DNA of 64,000 nucleotides from Defluviitaleaceae bacterium (GCA_009780185.1 WRAN01000016.1:1-64000), one strand, 5' to 3'; numbered from the stretch's first letter, positions 33,489 through 42,732 are shown. Numbers and translations: made by a program. The notes: generated by a model from the sequence alone, not told the origin.

Positions 33489-35413
33489 TACATGTATACG
33501 ACCGAAACAGGCACTTGCTGGCAATTTGCGGCAGTGCCTTTGACATTAGCGAGGAGCTAAAACTTAACAGTTTCAATAATCTGTCTTTTTCCTTGCCTAA
33601 AATAGCCTCGGATAATCAGTACTGCCAACCTTACAACCTGGTGCGCTACAAAACTCGGAACTATATAAGTGATTTTTACAGGATAATCCCACGCGTTACA
33701 GAGTGTCAGGACTTCTCATCTATTGCCTACCAATGCGAGCATGTTTTCGCACTTCTTTGCGACGATATCCTAGACCCAATGCGGGAACATATTGTGGGAG
33801 GCATTGGCTTTGAAACAGCAGCGGTTATAAACTACGCCCTTGGTTTTCAAACCACAAGAAACTGGAATCTCTATGAAACAGACTTTACACAGTTTTTTGA
33901 ATACGGTTGGGAAAAAGAGAGCGTATTAAGCGCCATAAGCGCAATCCCAAAACCTATAACCCAGCCATGGATGTGGACATTTGATACCAACGCATACCCA
34001 TTCCGCCTATCCCTAAAACGTATAGATAAAAATAAACCCGCCCCGGATTTCTGGATCCAGGGCGGGAAAAACCTTGTACGTGTCACAGACAATGAAAGCA
34101 ATCTTCATATAACTACTAGGATTTATCCCTTTGGTTATGGCGAAGGCATCAATCAGCTTACCATTGAAGGCGTGAATAACGGTGTGCCATTTATCCAGTC
34201 ACCTCCGGAAATTGTGGCAAAGTATGGCCTTATATCACGGGTGATGGTTGATAGAAGATATAAACTTCCAGGGGAACTTATGGATTATGCAAAACAAATG
34301 CTTTCTCAGCTACAAGAACCACATAACGAATATGAAGTAGATTTTGCCATGATAAATAACCGCCAGCGCCCCAAGCTAGGAGACCTAGTAGAAATCCGCG
34401 ACGAGCTAAACCAGCCTATAGAGCGAAATATCATAACCGGGATAAAAGTTAAGTACGAGGAAACTGAGAAGATTTCTATCAATATCGCCAATAGGCCACG
34501 GGATATCGCTGGAACTCTGGCAGATATGATTGACCGCCAACGAATAGAAACCAGCTACGCCCAAGGCGCAACCCAGTTTTTCACCGACCATGTCCACGAA
34601 AACGCCAGTCAAAACACCCCGGCTGTAATGCGGGTGTTTATCCCCGACAGTATGGTGTGGATAAACAATGTAGTAATTGATGTAAGAATGAGAGGTTTCC
34701 GGGCCCCCTTCGATGTAACTCAAGGCGGCGGCGCCGTAACCCAATCCAGTGGGCCAAGCTCTATGCATACTACCGCCTCAACAGTCGCAACTGTAGCATC
34801 ATCCACAACCAATAACCAAACCACACCATCTACAACCCAACAAGCAGCTACGCAAACAACTGCGCTAGATACAGGTCTTGCGTCGCTTTGGAATACATCA
34901 TTAACATCACCGATAACGTGGTTGGGTGCGCGTATTACAGGAGGCGGTCAAGCTGCCGCAGGACACACCCATCAGACAACCGAAGCCAACCTAAATCATA
35001 CCCATAGAACCCACTTGGTGGTGCATACCCATCCGGTGACAATCCCGGCTCATAGTCACAGTGTTACGATACCAGGGCATAGCCACAATATTACCATTCC
35101 AGCCCATAGCCATAGCATGGAGCATACCCACAACACGACCCTGCCTAATCATGTCCATACCTTAGTGCCCAACATCCGCCATATAGGAAGCCCAAATAGC
35201 TTCACAATAAGGATAAATGGCATCAATGTCCAAACCGTCAACGGCACATCCTTACAGCGGGATATTACCCTGCAATTGGCAGACCCAACGGTGCGAGCTA
35301 TAAGGCGAAATCATTTCCACACGATAGAAGTAATACCCAATGCCCACGCATATATAGAGCTGACCCTTAGTATGCAATTCTTTATCCAATCGAAAGGAGC
35401 ACATAAGCTATGA
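33485..35413 (+). CDS. Tail-tip hub protein (Tal / prophage tail endopeptidase type) with His-rich spike
   Basis: A 642-residue protein whose start overlaps the previous stop by 4 nt (ATGA). Residues 1-370 have the Prophage_tail/Tal fold pattern (FDISEELKLNSFNNLSFSLP; LGDLVEIRDE). A Ser/Thr/Gln-rich linker spans about 415-465. Residues 491-559 are a His-rich array of HTH, HSH and HVH motifs in register with TIPAHSHSVTIPGHSHN. Such HxH ladders coordinate metal in trimeric phage tail tips. A short beta C-terminus follows. No peptidase catalytic residues could be assigned with confidence. Confidence 0.75.
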   Translation: MIHVYDRNRHLLAICGSAFDISEELKLNSFNNLSFSLPKIASDNQYCQPYNLVRYKTRNYISDFYRIIPRVTECQDFSSIAYQCEHVFALLCDDILDPMREHIVGGIGFETAAVINYALGFQTTRNWNLYETDFTQFFEYGWEKESVLSAISAIPKPITQPWMWTFDTNAYPFRLSLKRIDKNKPAPDFWIQGGKNLVRVTDNESNLHITTRIYPFGYGEGINQLTIEGVNNGVPFIQSPPEIVAKYGLISRVMVDRRYKLPGELMDYAKQMLSQLQEPHNEYEVDFAMINNRQRPKLGDLVEIRDELNQPIERNIITGIKVKYEETEKISINIANRPRDIAGTLADMIDRQRIETSYAQGATQFFTDHVHENASQNTPAVMRVFIPDSMVWINNVVIDVRMRGFRAPFDVTQGGGAVTQSSGPSSMHTTASTVATVASSTTNNQTTPSTTQQAATQTTALDTGLASLWNTSLTSPITWLGARITGGGQAAAGHTHQTTEANLNHTHRTHLVVHTHPVTIPAHSHSVTIPGHSHNITIPAHSHSMEHTHNTTLPNHVHTLVPNIRHIGSPNSFTIRINGINVQTVNGTSLQRDITLQLADPTVRAIRRNHFHTIEVIPNAHAYIELTLSMQFFIQSKGAHKL

Positions 35414-35580
35414 TTTTAAAACCTGAAAAATTGCTGGTGGACGGCAAAAAAATAGGTCAAGTACTAGGGTTTCAATTAACCCACAACGATGAACAGCAAC
35501 TAGCATCAATACGATATACAGTTAATGGAAACGAACGAGCACTTACATGTGAATTGGAGGTGATTAGCTTTGAAGACTAA
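35410..35580 (+). CDS. Small tail-region protein
   Basis: A 56-residue frame (MILKPEKLLVDGKKIGQVLG to VISFED) that overlaps the Tal stop (ATGA) and the next start, with AAAGGAGCACATAAGCT before it. Full overlap at both ends and strong coupling argue that it is real. It looks like a short beta-rich linker protein; no family recognised. Confidence 0.65.
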   Translation: MILKPEKLLVDGKKIGQVLGFQLTHNDEQQLASIRYTVNGNERALTCELEVISFED

Positions 35581-37972
35581 TATGTATCCAGGGCAGGAGT
35601 TTAGCCCTGTAACAGAAATTACAACAGATATATCTGCTACGGATACAACCATACCCGTAAAAAACACATCTGCCCTCCCTCCAGCCCCCAATTTTGCCAC
35701 CCTTAGCGACGGGGTGCACCACGAAACTATAACATATCACACCATATCAGATGGGATATTGGGTGAGGTTGAACGTGGTAAAGAGGGCGAAGTAAGAAGC
35801 TGGGCAACAGGAACACAAATATCCAGGCTCTATACCAATAGCGACCATCAAGCCTTTATCAATAATATTGAGCAGCTGGATGATGAAAAGGCTAATAGGG
35901 ATGAAATGCCCAATCAAGGTATAACCAGGTTTAACTATACTCCAGACCCGATAATCTGGGATGAATGGCAAGGGCCGATAAATGAATTTTATCCATTTCC
36001 ATCAGGATTATCAGCGATCGACTTGCGAGGGAATGTAAGTACGCTCCATGAAGGCATAATTTACTTCGTCGACACACGTTCCAACCCATCAAGACTATTT
36101 GGTTTTGACATAAGTGTGAATGAGTTTATATGGTTGGGAAACTGTCCCACAGCAAATATGGCAGGGGTGCGGATGGCAGTATACTCAGGTGATGTATATT
36201 TCTTGGGGTGCAATACAGCCCCGCAAAATAGATTTTGGAGGTTCAATATATCTGCACGACAATGGACTCAGTTAGCCAGTCATCCATTGGCTCGAGCAGA
36301 AAATGCCTCATTGGCATTTATAGGGAAGAAGTTGTATGTAGCTGGTACAGCAATAACGCCAAATTCCGCCAACGTATATGACACTGACTCAGATACATGG
36401 ATGACTATTGTTGCTCCAGGCGTCGCCATTGCAACAAATGGCTCCGGTATAGCTTATAATGATCATTTCTATATTTTTCACGAACAAACTGCTGGACATA
36501 CTCGACGATATGATCCAGCCACAGATACATGGGATGGGTTGGCTAGCTCACCTGTAACTAACATAGGTTCACGTGCTATGTTGGTAGGTGATAATGTTTT
36601 TATGGTAGGAGCAACAAATGGATTTAGGCGATACAATATCCCTAGTGATACGTGGACAGTGTTACCGAATTTGGTTTCTCCAGCATCTACAATGAATCAA
36701 GGATGGGCGGTTAGTGATAGTAAAAGGCATTTATATATGTTGTTTAGTGGCAATAGTGCCACACTAGGTACACATGGGATATTTGCGTATGACACAGAAA
36801 ATCCGGCATTAGGATGGGAATTGGTTTCCAATATCACCCATGCCACTGCGACAGGTACGCCAGCCGTTGCCTGTGATAATAGTAATCGCATGTTATATTT
36901 TGCCGTTGGAAATACCTCCACTACAAGGATAGCAGCCTATAGCCTAGATGATAAAAGGTGGATTCCAGGACGAGGGCTGAATGTGGCAGATCACTTCCAA
37001 TGGGCATCAACCTTGACATACAAAGATGAAGTGTACTTTCTAGGAAGTTCCGCAGCCGTGCATAACCAACGATTTAGAAAATATAACCCAAAAACAACCG
37101 AATGGACACAATTGCCTGATCTGCCGTGGACGATGAACATGACTGCCTTGGTATGGCTGGGTGAAGATGAGTTTTGCGCATTAGGTGGAGCATCAACACA
37201 TTTTGGAGTCGCAAAATATAGCTTTGAGCATGGACAATGGGAGGCACTGCCTAATTTGCCATTTGCCGGAACGCACGTTGCAGCCACTAAGATTGGCAAC
37301 CGCCTTTACGCTATGCAGCAAACCCAAGCTTGGTTTTTAGATATGGAGACAATGCAGTGGCAGCGTGATAATCATAACGCTTATGCGCGACAAGATGGCA
37401 GTTTGCATCTTCCGGCACGAGCTATCGCAGGCAGTGTATCGGGTACAGTGCAAACAACGGGAAATTCCTCTTTTGGAAGCAGTCTAACATTGTCAGCCAA
37501 TAATGCACTCGTAAACCCTGTTATAACAGAGAGCCTTACTAACACAGCGGAATCAATATATTACGACAATTGCATTATTGCGAGTTCCAGCAGCAGCGGT
37601 AACCGGCTAATGTGGTACGACCCCGAGAGCCGCCGATATTTTACAACCAATGCGCTACCTGTTGCACTAGGCGATGCCAGATTATTCATGGTTGACGATG
37701 ATATATACCTTACTGCCCCATCAGGCAACCAAGGAGGTATATATAAGCTAAATCAAGGCGAGATGTTTAGACCTGGAGAAAGAGTCGTACTTGGGGAAGT
37801 AATCCAAGGTCAAACCATATACTACGAAACCCGAAACAATAATGATTTATATCTGGAGATTGACGGCGTACGCATACCTCCTGGTAAATCAACTGCGCCC
37901 GAAAGCGGGTATCTCACAGTCGGGCATGAGCGATTTGTGAGGAATAACTATATCCGTGGATGGATTAAGTGA
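35570..37972 (+). CDS. Kelch-type beta-propeller tail protein, probable receptor-binding protein
   Basis: About 800 residues. The start is a TTG at 35570 behind GGAGGTGATTAGCT; an ATG four codons on is the alternative. The N-terminal about 110 residues look like a tail attachment module (YPGQEFSPVTEI, then HQAFINNIEQLDDEKANRDE). The centre carries many kelch-like blades: repeated xYDxxxDTW, RYNIPSDTWTVLPNL, RRYDPATDTWDGL, KYNPKTTEWTQLPDLP. One or two propellers fit 150-620. The C-terminus ends GYLTVGHERFVRNNYIRGWIK. Its position and size suit a host-surface binding protein. Confidence 0.75.
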   Translation: MKTNMYPGQEFSPVTEITTDISATDTTIPVKNTSALPPAPNFATLSDGVHHETITYHTISDGILGEVERGKEGEVRSWATGTQISRLYTNSDHQAFINNIEQLDDEKANRDEMPNQGITRFNYTPDPIIWDEWQGPINEFYPFPSGLSAIDLRGNVSTLHEGIIYFVDTRSNPSRLFGFDISVNEFIWLGNCPTANMAGVRMAVYSGDVYFLGCNTAPQNRFWRFNISARQWTQLASHPLARAENASLAFIGKKLYVAGTAITPNSANVYDTDSDTWMTIVAPGVAIATNGSGIAYNDHFYIFHEQTAGHTRRYDPATDTWDGLASSPVTNIGSRAMLVGDNVFMVGATNGFRRYNIPSDTWTVLPNLVSPASTMNQGWAVSDSKRHLYMLFSGNSATLGTHGIFAYDTENPALGWELVSNITHATATGTPAVACDNSNRMLYFAVGNTSTTRIAAYSLDDKRWIPGRGLNVADHFQWASTLTYKDEVYFLGSSAAVHNQRFRKYNPKTTEWTQLPDLPWTMNMTALVWLGEDEFCALGGASTHFGVAKYSFEHGQWEALPNLPFAGTHVAATKIGNRLYAMQQTQAWFLDMETMQWQRDNHNAYARQDGSLHLPARAIAGSVSGTVQTTGNSSFGSSLTLSANNALVNPVITESLTNTAESIYYDNCIIASSSSSGNRLMWYDPESRRYFTTNALPVALGDARLFMVDDDIYLTAPSGNQGGIYKLNQGEMFRPGERVVLGEVIQGQTIYYETRNNNDLYLEIDGVRIPPGKSTAPESGYLTVGHERFVRNNYIRGWIK

Positions 37973-37988
37973 TAAAGGAGGAAAGCCA

Positions 37989-38708
37989 ATGACAATAACA
38001 AAGCGCCTAAGCCCCAACCGCAACAAAGGCCGTCAAGGCCAAATCCCAGACTTTATAGTATGCCATCAAACAGGTGGGAGCTTCACCAGCGCAATAAACA
38101 CGATATTAAACCCGAAAAACCAGGTGTCCTATCACTTCGTAGTCGCACAAGACGGCACCATAATCCAAGCTGTAAACATCCAAGACACCGCATGGGCCAA
38201 CGGTACCACCAATAATAACGACAACAGAGATAATATGCACTCCACAATCCCAGAAATACGAGCCCGCCGCCGCAATGCCAATCAATTTACAGTAAGCATA
38301 GGCTTTGCGGATACTACAATCGGTGAATTGTCACCGCCCCAGTTGTCATCTGCAATAGATTTAATAAGGCATATCCGTAAAGAGGTACAAAGTCTGTTTG
38401 GCCTGGAAATACCCCTATCTAATATTATAGGCCATCACCAAGTAACCCCAATAACCCGCCCCAACTGCCCTGGCTCACGATTCCCCTTTGCGGAAATCAT
38501 AACCCAGCTACAAGAAAAAGAATTACCCCAAGTGATATCATCCCAGCCTGCATCTTCACAAGGGGTATCAACCCCTAGCTCATGGGCAAGAGAAGCTTGG
38601 GAATGGGCTATAGCCCAAGACCTTACAGATGGCACCAACCCTCAGGGCGCTCCCACCAGAGAGCAGATGGTGACGCTTCTGCATAGATACCATAAATCAA
38701 TTGCATAG
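37989..38708 (+). CDS. N-acetylmuramoyl-L-alanine amidase with SLH-like C-terminus, copy 1
   Basis: A 239-residue Amidase_2 (T7-lysozyme-like) enzyme that cuts the MurNAc-L-Ala bond. Zinc ligands are visible as His in FIVCHQTGG, His in IIGHHQVTP and Cys in RPNCPGSRFPF. The last about 45 residues (SSWAREAWEWAIAQ, then GTNPQGAPTREQM) are a single SLH-type repeat that should bind wall polymer. AAAGGAGGAAAGCCA sets the start. It ends the tail operon before a strong terminator. No signal peptide and no holin gene are visible, so it may be a structural or lysis enzyme of the particle. Confidence 0.88.
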   Translation: MTITKRLSPNRNKGRQGQIPDFIVCHQTGGSFTSAINTILNPKNQVSYHFVVAQDGTIIQAVNIQDTAWANGTTNNNDNRDNMHSTIPEIRARRRNANQFTVSIGFADTTIGELSPPQLSSAIDLIRHIRKEVQSLFGLEIPLSNIIGHHQVTPITRPNCPGSRFPFAEIITQLQEKELPQVISSQPASSQGVSTPSSWAREAWEWAIAQDLTDGTNPQGAPTREQMVTLLHRYHKSIA

Positions 38709-38710
38709 AT

Positions 38711-38754
38711 AAAAATGGCCTCCCTTGTGATGACAAGGGAGGCCATTTTTTATT
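38711..38754 (+). terminator. Terminator closing the tail operon
   Basis: AAATGGCCTCCCTTG and CAAGGGAGGCCATTT, 15-bp perfect stem with U-run on both strands; shared with the convergent yedE-like gene. Confidence 0.92.
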
Positions 38755-38777
38755 TGTTACTTGCATATTAATTATCT

Positions 38778-39839
38778 TCAATGTGAAGCTTTCTTGTTGA
38801 AAAAGGTGTTGTACACAGCTATTCCAATAACAATTATAGCGGCCACCCCAAAGGCAACTCTTCCGTTTGTGGTTGTACCGGCTGGGGATGATGCAAGGCT
38901 GAAATTGTGGGCAACTGCCGCCCCAAAAATCATACCAAATATGGTAACGGTTGAGTCAGAGTTTCCACTCCCGGCAAGAACCATCTGCCTAAATGGGCAA
39001 CCGCCCAACAAAACAGAACCAAACCCAACAAGCCCTAAACCTAAAATATTCCACACCCATTCGGTATGGGCGACAGGCTGGTTCTCAAACCCTAAGTTAA
39101 ACTCACCGAAAATAATGTTGCCGATGATTCCCACAACAAGAAGCGCAATAAATCCTGACAGCATAGAAAAGTTTTTGAACATGACGCTATCCCTTATCCC
39201 TCCAACAAAACAAAGGCGAGAAATAAAGCCGACAGCACCCATAATAAGCCCTGCAACTAAAGCGATAATCATTGGCGCACGAGCCGCGCCGGGTCCACTT
39301 TCAGAAAATAATAATATCGACGGAAATAGAATCAATACCGCAAGCAGCAATATACTTAAGATTGGCAATGCAAATCCATCAGTTTTTGAGACATCATAAG
39401 TACGCTTCAACGAGTAGCCCTTATTCAAGAAAAACATCCCTGCCAATATGCCGCCAACAAAGCCTATCAAGCCAATAAGGGCATTGATATCGCCGCCGGC
39501 CATCCTTAAAACCATCCTCAGGGGGCAACCTAAAAAAATCAATGCCCCAATCATGACACATGCGCCTAAGATAAACCTTGTTACAGGGGCAGAGCCTCCC
39601 TTGGAAGAAAACTCCTTTGTTATCAACGATACAATTAGCGCACCTATTACTATGCCGATTACCTCCGGCCTTGCGTACTGCACAGCCACTGCGCCATGAA
39701 GCCCTAGTGCCCCGGCAGTATCACGCAGAAAACAGGCAATACAAAACCCCATATTGCCAGGGTTGCCCAATAAAACAAGGGCAATTGATACAACTGCCGT
39801 AAGTGCCCCTACAAGGGGTAACTTAAACTTTTCAATCAT
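38778..39839 (-). CDS. yedE: YedE-like selenium/sulfur transport membrane protein
   Basis: A 353-residue protein of about ten membrane segments. It carries the paired Cys motifs of the YedE/YeeE family: GNMGFCIACFLRD, GCPLRM and LLGGCPFRQMVLAGSGNSD. The sequence fits the selenium-linked YedE branch often found beside selenium genes in anaerobes, but no selD, selA or TusA is near. GGAGGC six nt upstream sets the start. It is divergent from a LysR gene that is probably its regulator. Location between the two amidase copies suggests late insertion into the tail region. Confidence 0.82.
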   Translation of the reverse strand: MIEKFKLPLVGALTAVVSIALVLLGNPGNMGFCIACFLRDTAGALGLHGAVAVQYARPEVIGIVIGALIVSLITKEFSSKGGSAPVTRFILGACVMIGALIFLGCPLRMVLRMAGGDINALIGLIGFVGGILAGMFFLNKGYSLKRTYDVSKTDGFALPILSILLLAVLILFPSILLFSESGPGAARAPMIIALVAGLIMGAVGFISRLCFVGGIRDSVMFKNFSMLSGFIALLVVGIIGNIIFGEFNLGFENQPVAHTEWVWNILGLGLVGFGSVLLGGCPFRQMVLAGSGNSDSTVTIFGMIFGAAVAHNFSLASSPAGTTTNGRVAFGVAAIIVIGIAVYNTFFNKKASH

Positions 39840-39969
39840 TTTAAAGCCTCCTTCGTTGGTGTAACAAACACAACAGATTCTAAATCATGGAAGTAAGTCC
39901 TTGCAATATTAATTATTGATATATAAAATACTATTTATCAGATATTTTAATATTGCAGAGGTGAAAGAA

Positions 39970-40896
39970 ATGGATTTTAAACAGATTGAAGCCTATGTAC
40001 AGGTTATAGAGCACGGCAGTTTCTCAAAGGCGGCAGAAGCAATTTTTATGTCGCAACCATCTGTAAGTACATATATAAATGCCCTTGAAAGAGAACTTGC
40101 AACAAAGCTAATCAGCCGCTCAACAAAAGAAATATCTCCAACTTTAGCCGGGAAGATTTTTTATGAAAACGCAAAAGAGTTGCTTACGCTAAAACACAAC
40201 ACGGTAGAGCGCATTAGAAACCTATCAGGAAGTTTTGTTGGGGAAATAAAAATCCTGGCGTCATCCGTTCCGGCGCAGTATATTCTGCCAGAGGTATTGG
40301 CTGGCTTTGCTGATATGTACCCCAATATTTCATTTATAGTTAAGCAAGCAGATACTCTTGAAGTATCACGTAGTATAGCCACTCAAAAGGCGGAGCTAGG
40401 TTTTTCTGGTGGTGTAATAGAGGATAGTAAGTGCGACTTCAAAGAGTTTATGACAGAACAAATGGTGCTGATTGCACCCTGTGATAAAGGTTTCACAGAT
40501 TCCGACGCATATTCCCTTGAGTCATTGCTTTATCAATATCGGTTTCTTTCAAGAGAAAAAGGCTCTGGTACAAGGACGCAATATGAAGCCTTCTTTGCTG
40601 AAGAAAATATTGACATAAAGAAAGTAGATACAAGTCTATGCTTTGACAATACCCAAAGCATAATTAATGGGGTCATAAGCGGACTTGGCATTTCCATGGT
40701 ATCAGAGTTTGCGGCAAGAGCTTTTATAAAGAAAAAAATGGTTATTCCTTTAAGGCTCAAAGAAAAGCTACCTGTGCGGAAACTTTATTATGTGCTAAAG
40801 AGGGGCTTTGCCCATTCGCATTTGATTGATTTATTTATTGAGTTTCTTGCCTCATGGGAAGGCAGCCCGGAACTTGGACGCAAGGTTGATTTGTAG
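39970..40896 (+). CDS. LysR-type regulator, selenium-metabolism-associated group
   Basis: The start at 39970 follows AGAGGTG; a longer reading is rejected. The 308 residues have a LysR winged helix at 1-60 (FKQIEAYVQVIEHGSFSKAA, SQPSVSTYINALE) and a substrate-binding domain with REKGSGTRTQYEAFF. The N-terminus closely resembles the selenium-metabolism-associated LysR regulators that pair with YedE. The 130-bp divergent gap is AT-rich (AATATTAATTATTGATATAT) and should hold both promoters and the LysR box. The ligand is unknown. Confidence 0.85.
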   Translation: MDFKQIEAYVQVIEHGSFSKAAEAIFMSQPSVSTYINALERELATKLISRSTKEISPTLAGKIFYENAKELLTLKHNTVERIRNLSGSFVGEIKILASSVPAQYILPEVLAGFADMYPNISFIVKQADTLEVSRSIATQKAELGFSGGVIEDSKCDFKEFMTEQMVLIAPCDKGFTDSDAYSLESLLYQYRFLSREKGSGTRTQYEAFFAEENIDIKKVDTSLCFDNTQSIINGVISGLGISMVSEFAARAFIKKKMVIPLRLKEKLPVRKLYYVLKRGFAHSHLIDLFIEFLASWEGSPELGRKVDL

Positions 40897-40935
40897 CATA
40901 AGTTATTACTAAAGCGAAATAATAAGGAGAAAAAG

Positions 40936-41646
40936 ATGAATATAAACATGCGTCCAAGCCCTAACCGCACTCAAGGCCGCCAAGGGCAAATTCCAGACTT
41001 TATTGTGTGCCATATAACTGGCGGAAGCTTTCAAAGTGCCATAAATACGATCCTAAACCCTGCAAACCAAGTATCTTATCATTATGTAGTAGCCAGAGAT
41101 GGTGCTATCACACAAGCTGTAGATATAAGAGATACAGCTTGGGCTAATGGAACCACCAATAGCGGTGATAGCAGGGACAATAGACATTCCACAATCCCGG
41201 AAATCCGTAATCGCCGCCGCAATGCCAATCAATTTACAGTAAGCATAGGCTTTGCAGACTCGACAAGCGGTGAGCTATCTCCTCCTCAACTGGCATCGGC
41301 AATAGAATTAATATGGCATATTAGAAATGAAGTTAAAAGCCTATTTGGTCTGGCTATTCCAATGAATCGTGTAAGCATAATAGGCCATTATCAAGTAACC
41401 CCTATAACACGTCCAAACTGTCCAGGGCCACGATTCCCTTTTGCTGAAATCATAAAGCAGTTGCAAGCAAAGGAGGCACCACAAACTATATTGCCCCCGG
41501 TGGTATCGACTCCCAGTTCGTGGGCGGCGGAAGCCTGGGAATGGGGTATAACACAGGGTCTGATAGATGGCACAAACCCTCAAGGTATCCCCACTAGGGA
41601 GCAAATGATAACACTTTTATATAGATATCATAAACTTACTGCATAG
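40936..41646 (+). CDS. N-acetylmuramoyl-L-alanine amidase with SLH-like C-terminus, copy 2
   Basis: A 236-residue paralogue of the amidase at 37989. Both share the PDFIVCH core, TAWANGTTN, RRRNANQFTVSIGFAD, SPPQLxSAI and the SLH-like end. The His, His and Cys ligands are all kept (VCHITGG, IIGHYQVTP, RPNCPGPRFPF). AAGGAGAAAAAG precedes the ATG. It may be a duplication that bracketed the yedE-lysR pair, or a second lysin. Internal DNA is clearly diverged, so the copy is not recent. Confidence 0.88.
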   Translation: MNINMRPSPNRTQGRQGQIPDFIVCHITGGSFQSAINTILNPANQVSYHYVVARDGAITQAVDIRDTAWANGTTNSGDSRDNRHSTIPEIRNRRRNANQFTVSIGFADSTSGELSPPQLASAIELIWHIRNEVKSLFGLAIPMNRVSIIGHYQVTPITRPNCPGPRFPFAEIIKQLQAKEAPQTILPPVVSTPSSWAAEAWEWGITQGLIDGTNPQGIPTREQMITLLYRYHKLTA

Positions 41647-41661
41647 TGAGCGGGTATAATA

Positions 41662-41771
41662 AACAAGCCAAGCCCGACAGACGAAAAACTCTCCTTGCCA
41701 ATGAGAAGATATTGGCGCGAAGAGTATTTCGTCTGTCTTTGTCATTGTGGTAGTTATTGCTGGGGTTGTGG
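41662..41771 (+). repeat. 110-bp direct repeat flanking the toxin-antitoxin pair, left copy
   Basis: Matches 42507-42616 with six differences. It contains a long stem: CAGACGAAA...ACTCT...GCCAAT against ATTGGC...AGAGT...TTTCGTCTG. Confidence 0.92.
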
Positions 41772-41847
41772 CCGTTAATTATAGCAATTCACCTTTAAAT
41801 CGGTCCCGACTGTCGCCGAAAAAGCGTTGAAGCGTCCGCTTTTTTCA

Positions 41848-41866
41848 AAAGTATCGGGACATATTG
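41848..41866 (+). repeat. Possible attachment-site core (right)
   Basis: AAAGTATCGGGACATATTG, 18 of 19 identical to the murI 3' end (25144-25162). It lies just after the amidase copy 2 region. Confidence 0.4.
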
Positions 41867-41969
41867 TGCTTTATTTTATGTGAAGTCAAATGCAAACAAA
41901 AGCAAAATGCTTTACATAATATATATAAAAGTATATAATATATACATCTTGTCGAAAGGGGCTTTCATC

Positions 41970-42188
41970 ATGGTCAAAGACAAACAACTGGTTTTCAAAC
42001 TGTATGAGCATGAGCATGAACAGATACAAGAATATGCGAAAGGGCAGGGTAAGACCGTAACCGGATTCATCATGGATTTAATACGTGAGGAAATGGAAAA
42101 TATCGAAGATGAAAGGGATGTTAGAGCGGTATTGAATGACAACGAGCCAAGTATTAGCTGGGCTGAGCTGCGTAAGGAGACGAGTTAA
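41970..42188 (+). CDS. RelB/DinJ-like antitoxin
   Basis: A 72-residue protein started behind AAAGGGG; a longer reading lacks a site. VFKLYEHEHEQIQEYAKGQG-type ribbon-helix-helix N-terminus (DNA binding), then an acidic tail (EMENIEDERD, WAELRKE) that should wrap the toxin. Its stop overlaps the toxin start (TAATG), the usual coupling. It likely represses its own promoter. Confidence 0.85.
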   Translation: MVKDKQLVFKLYEHEHEQIQEYAKGQGKTVTGFIMDLIREEMENIEDERDVRAVLNDNEPSISWAELRKETS

Positions 42189-42454
42189 TGACATATTCAG
42201 TTCAGTTTGCAGGCGCGGCGGCAAGACAATACCGCAAGTTAGACCCTTTTTCAAAACGGCAAATTGATAACTATATCATAGAATATTTAGAGGGAACAAC
42301 TAACCCAAGAGAATATGGGAAGCCTTTAAAGGGGCGCTTAGTAGGCTTTTGGCGGTATCAAATTGGTGATTATCGTTTAATTGCAGATATTCAAAACAAC
42401 ATTTTTACTATTTGGGTTATGAAAGTGGGACACAGGCGAGAAATCTACAGATAA
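42188..42454 (+). CDS. RelE/ParE-superfamily toxin
   Basis: An 88-residue basic protein with the RelE fold pattern: YSVQFAGAAARQYRKLDP, a GKPLKGRLVGFWRYQIGDYR strand pair, and a final WVMKVGHRREIY. This is the RelE branch that usually cuts ribosome-bound mRNA, with Arg and His/Tyr residues near the end as candidate catalytic ones. The module lies alone between two 110-bp repeats. Confidence 0.88.
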   Translation: MTYSVQFAGAAARQYRKLDPFSKRQIDNYIIEYLEGTTNPREYGKPLKGRLVGFWRYQIGDYRLIADIQNNIFTIWVMKVGHRREIYR

Positions 42455-42506
42455 GATTCCTCGTTATTTCCGCCCTTCACAACACACATCTTACAACTTC
42501 AAGAAT

Positions 42507-42616
42507 AACAAGCCAAGCCCGACAGACGAAAAACTCTCCTTGCCAATGAAAAAATATTGGCGCGAAGAGTATTTCGTCTGTCTTTGTCATTGTAGTAGTC
42601 ATTGCTAGGGCTGTGG
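42507..42616 (+). repeat. 110-bp direct repeat flanking the toxin-antitoxin pair, right copy
   Basis: About 95 percent identical to 41662-41771, same orientation, same internal hairpin. The following stretch to 42732 shows no gene. Confidence 0.92.
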
Positions 42617-42732
42617 AGAGTGTTCTTTTCAAGGATTGAAAGTGTTACTTTTCAGGTTTTTACATTATCATCGGAGCAATGTGTTTCTGTGTAAGGTATC
42701 ATTGTGGCAACTTCTTTGGCATGTTTATATAT

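Noticed and set aside
35000-35150. Short tandem DNA repeats (CATAGCCACA-type)
   Set aside because: They are the codons of the His-rich spike in the Tal-like protein.
26862-38708. Contractile injection system or R-type tailocin
   Set aside because: No sheath, baseplate wedge or AAA+ gene is present; tube, Dit and Tal types are siphophage-like.
25212-41880. Complete prophage
   Set aside because: No integrase, replication, terminase, portal or capsid genes.
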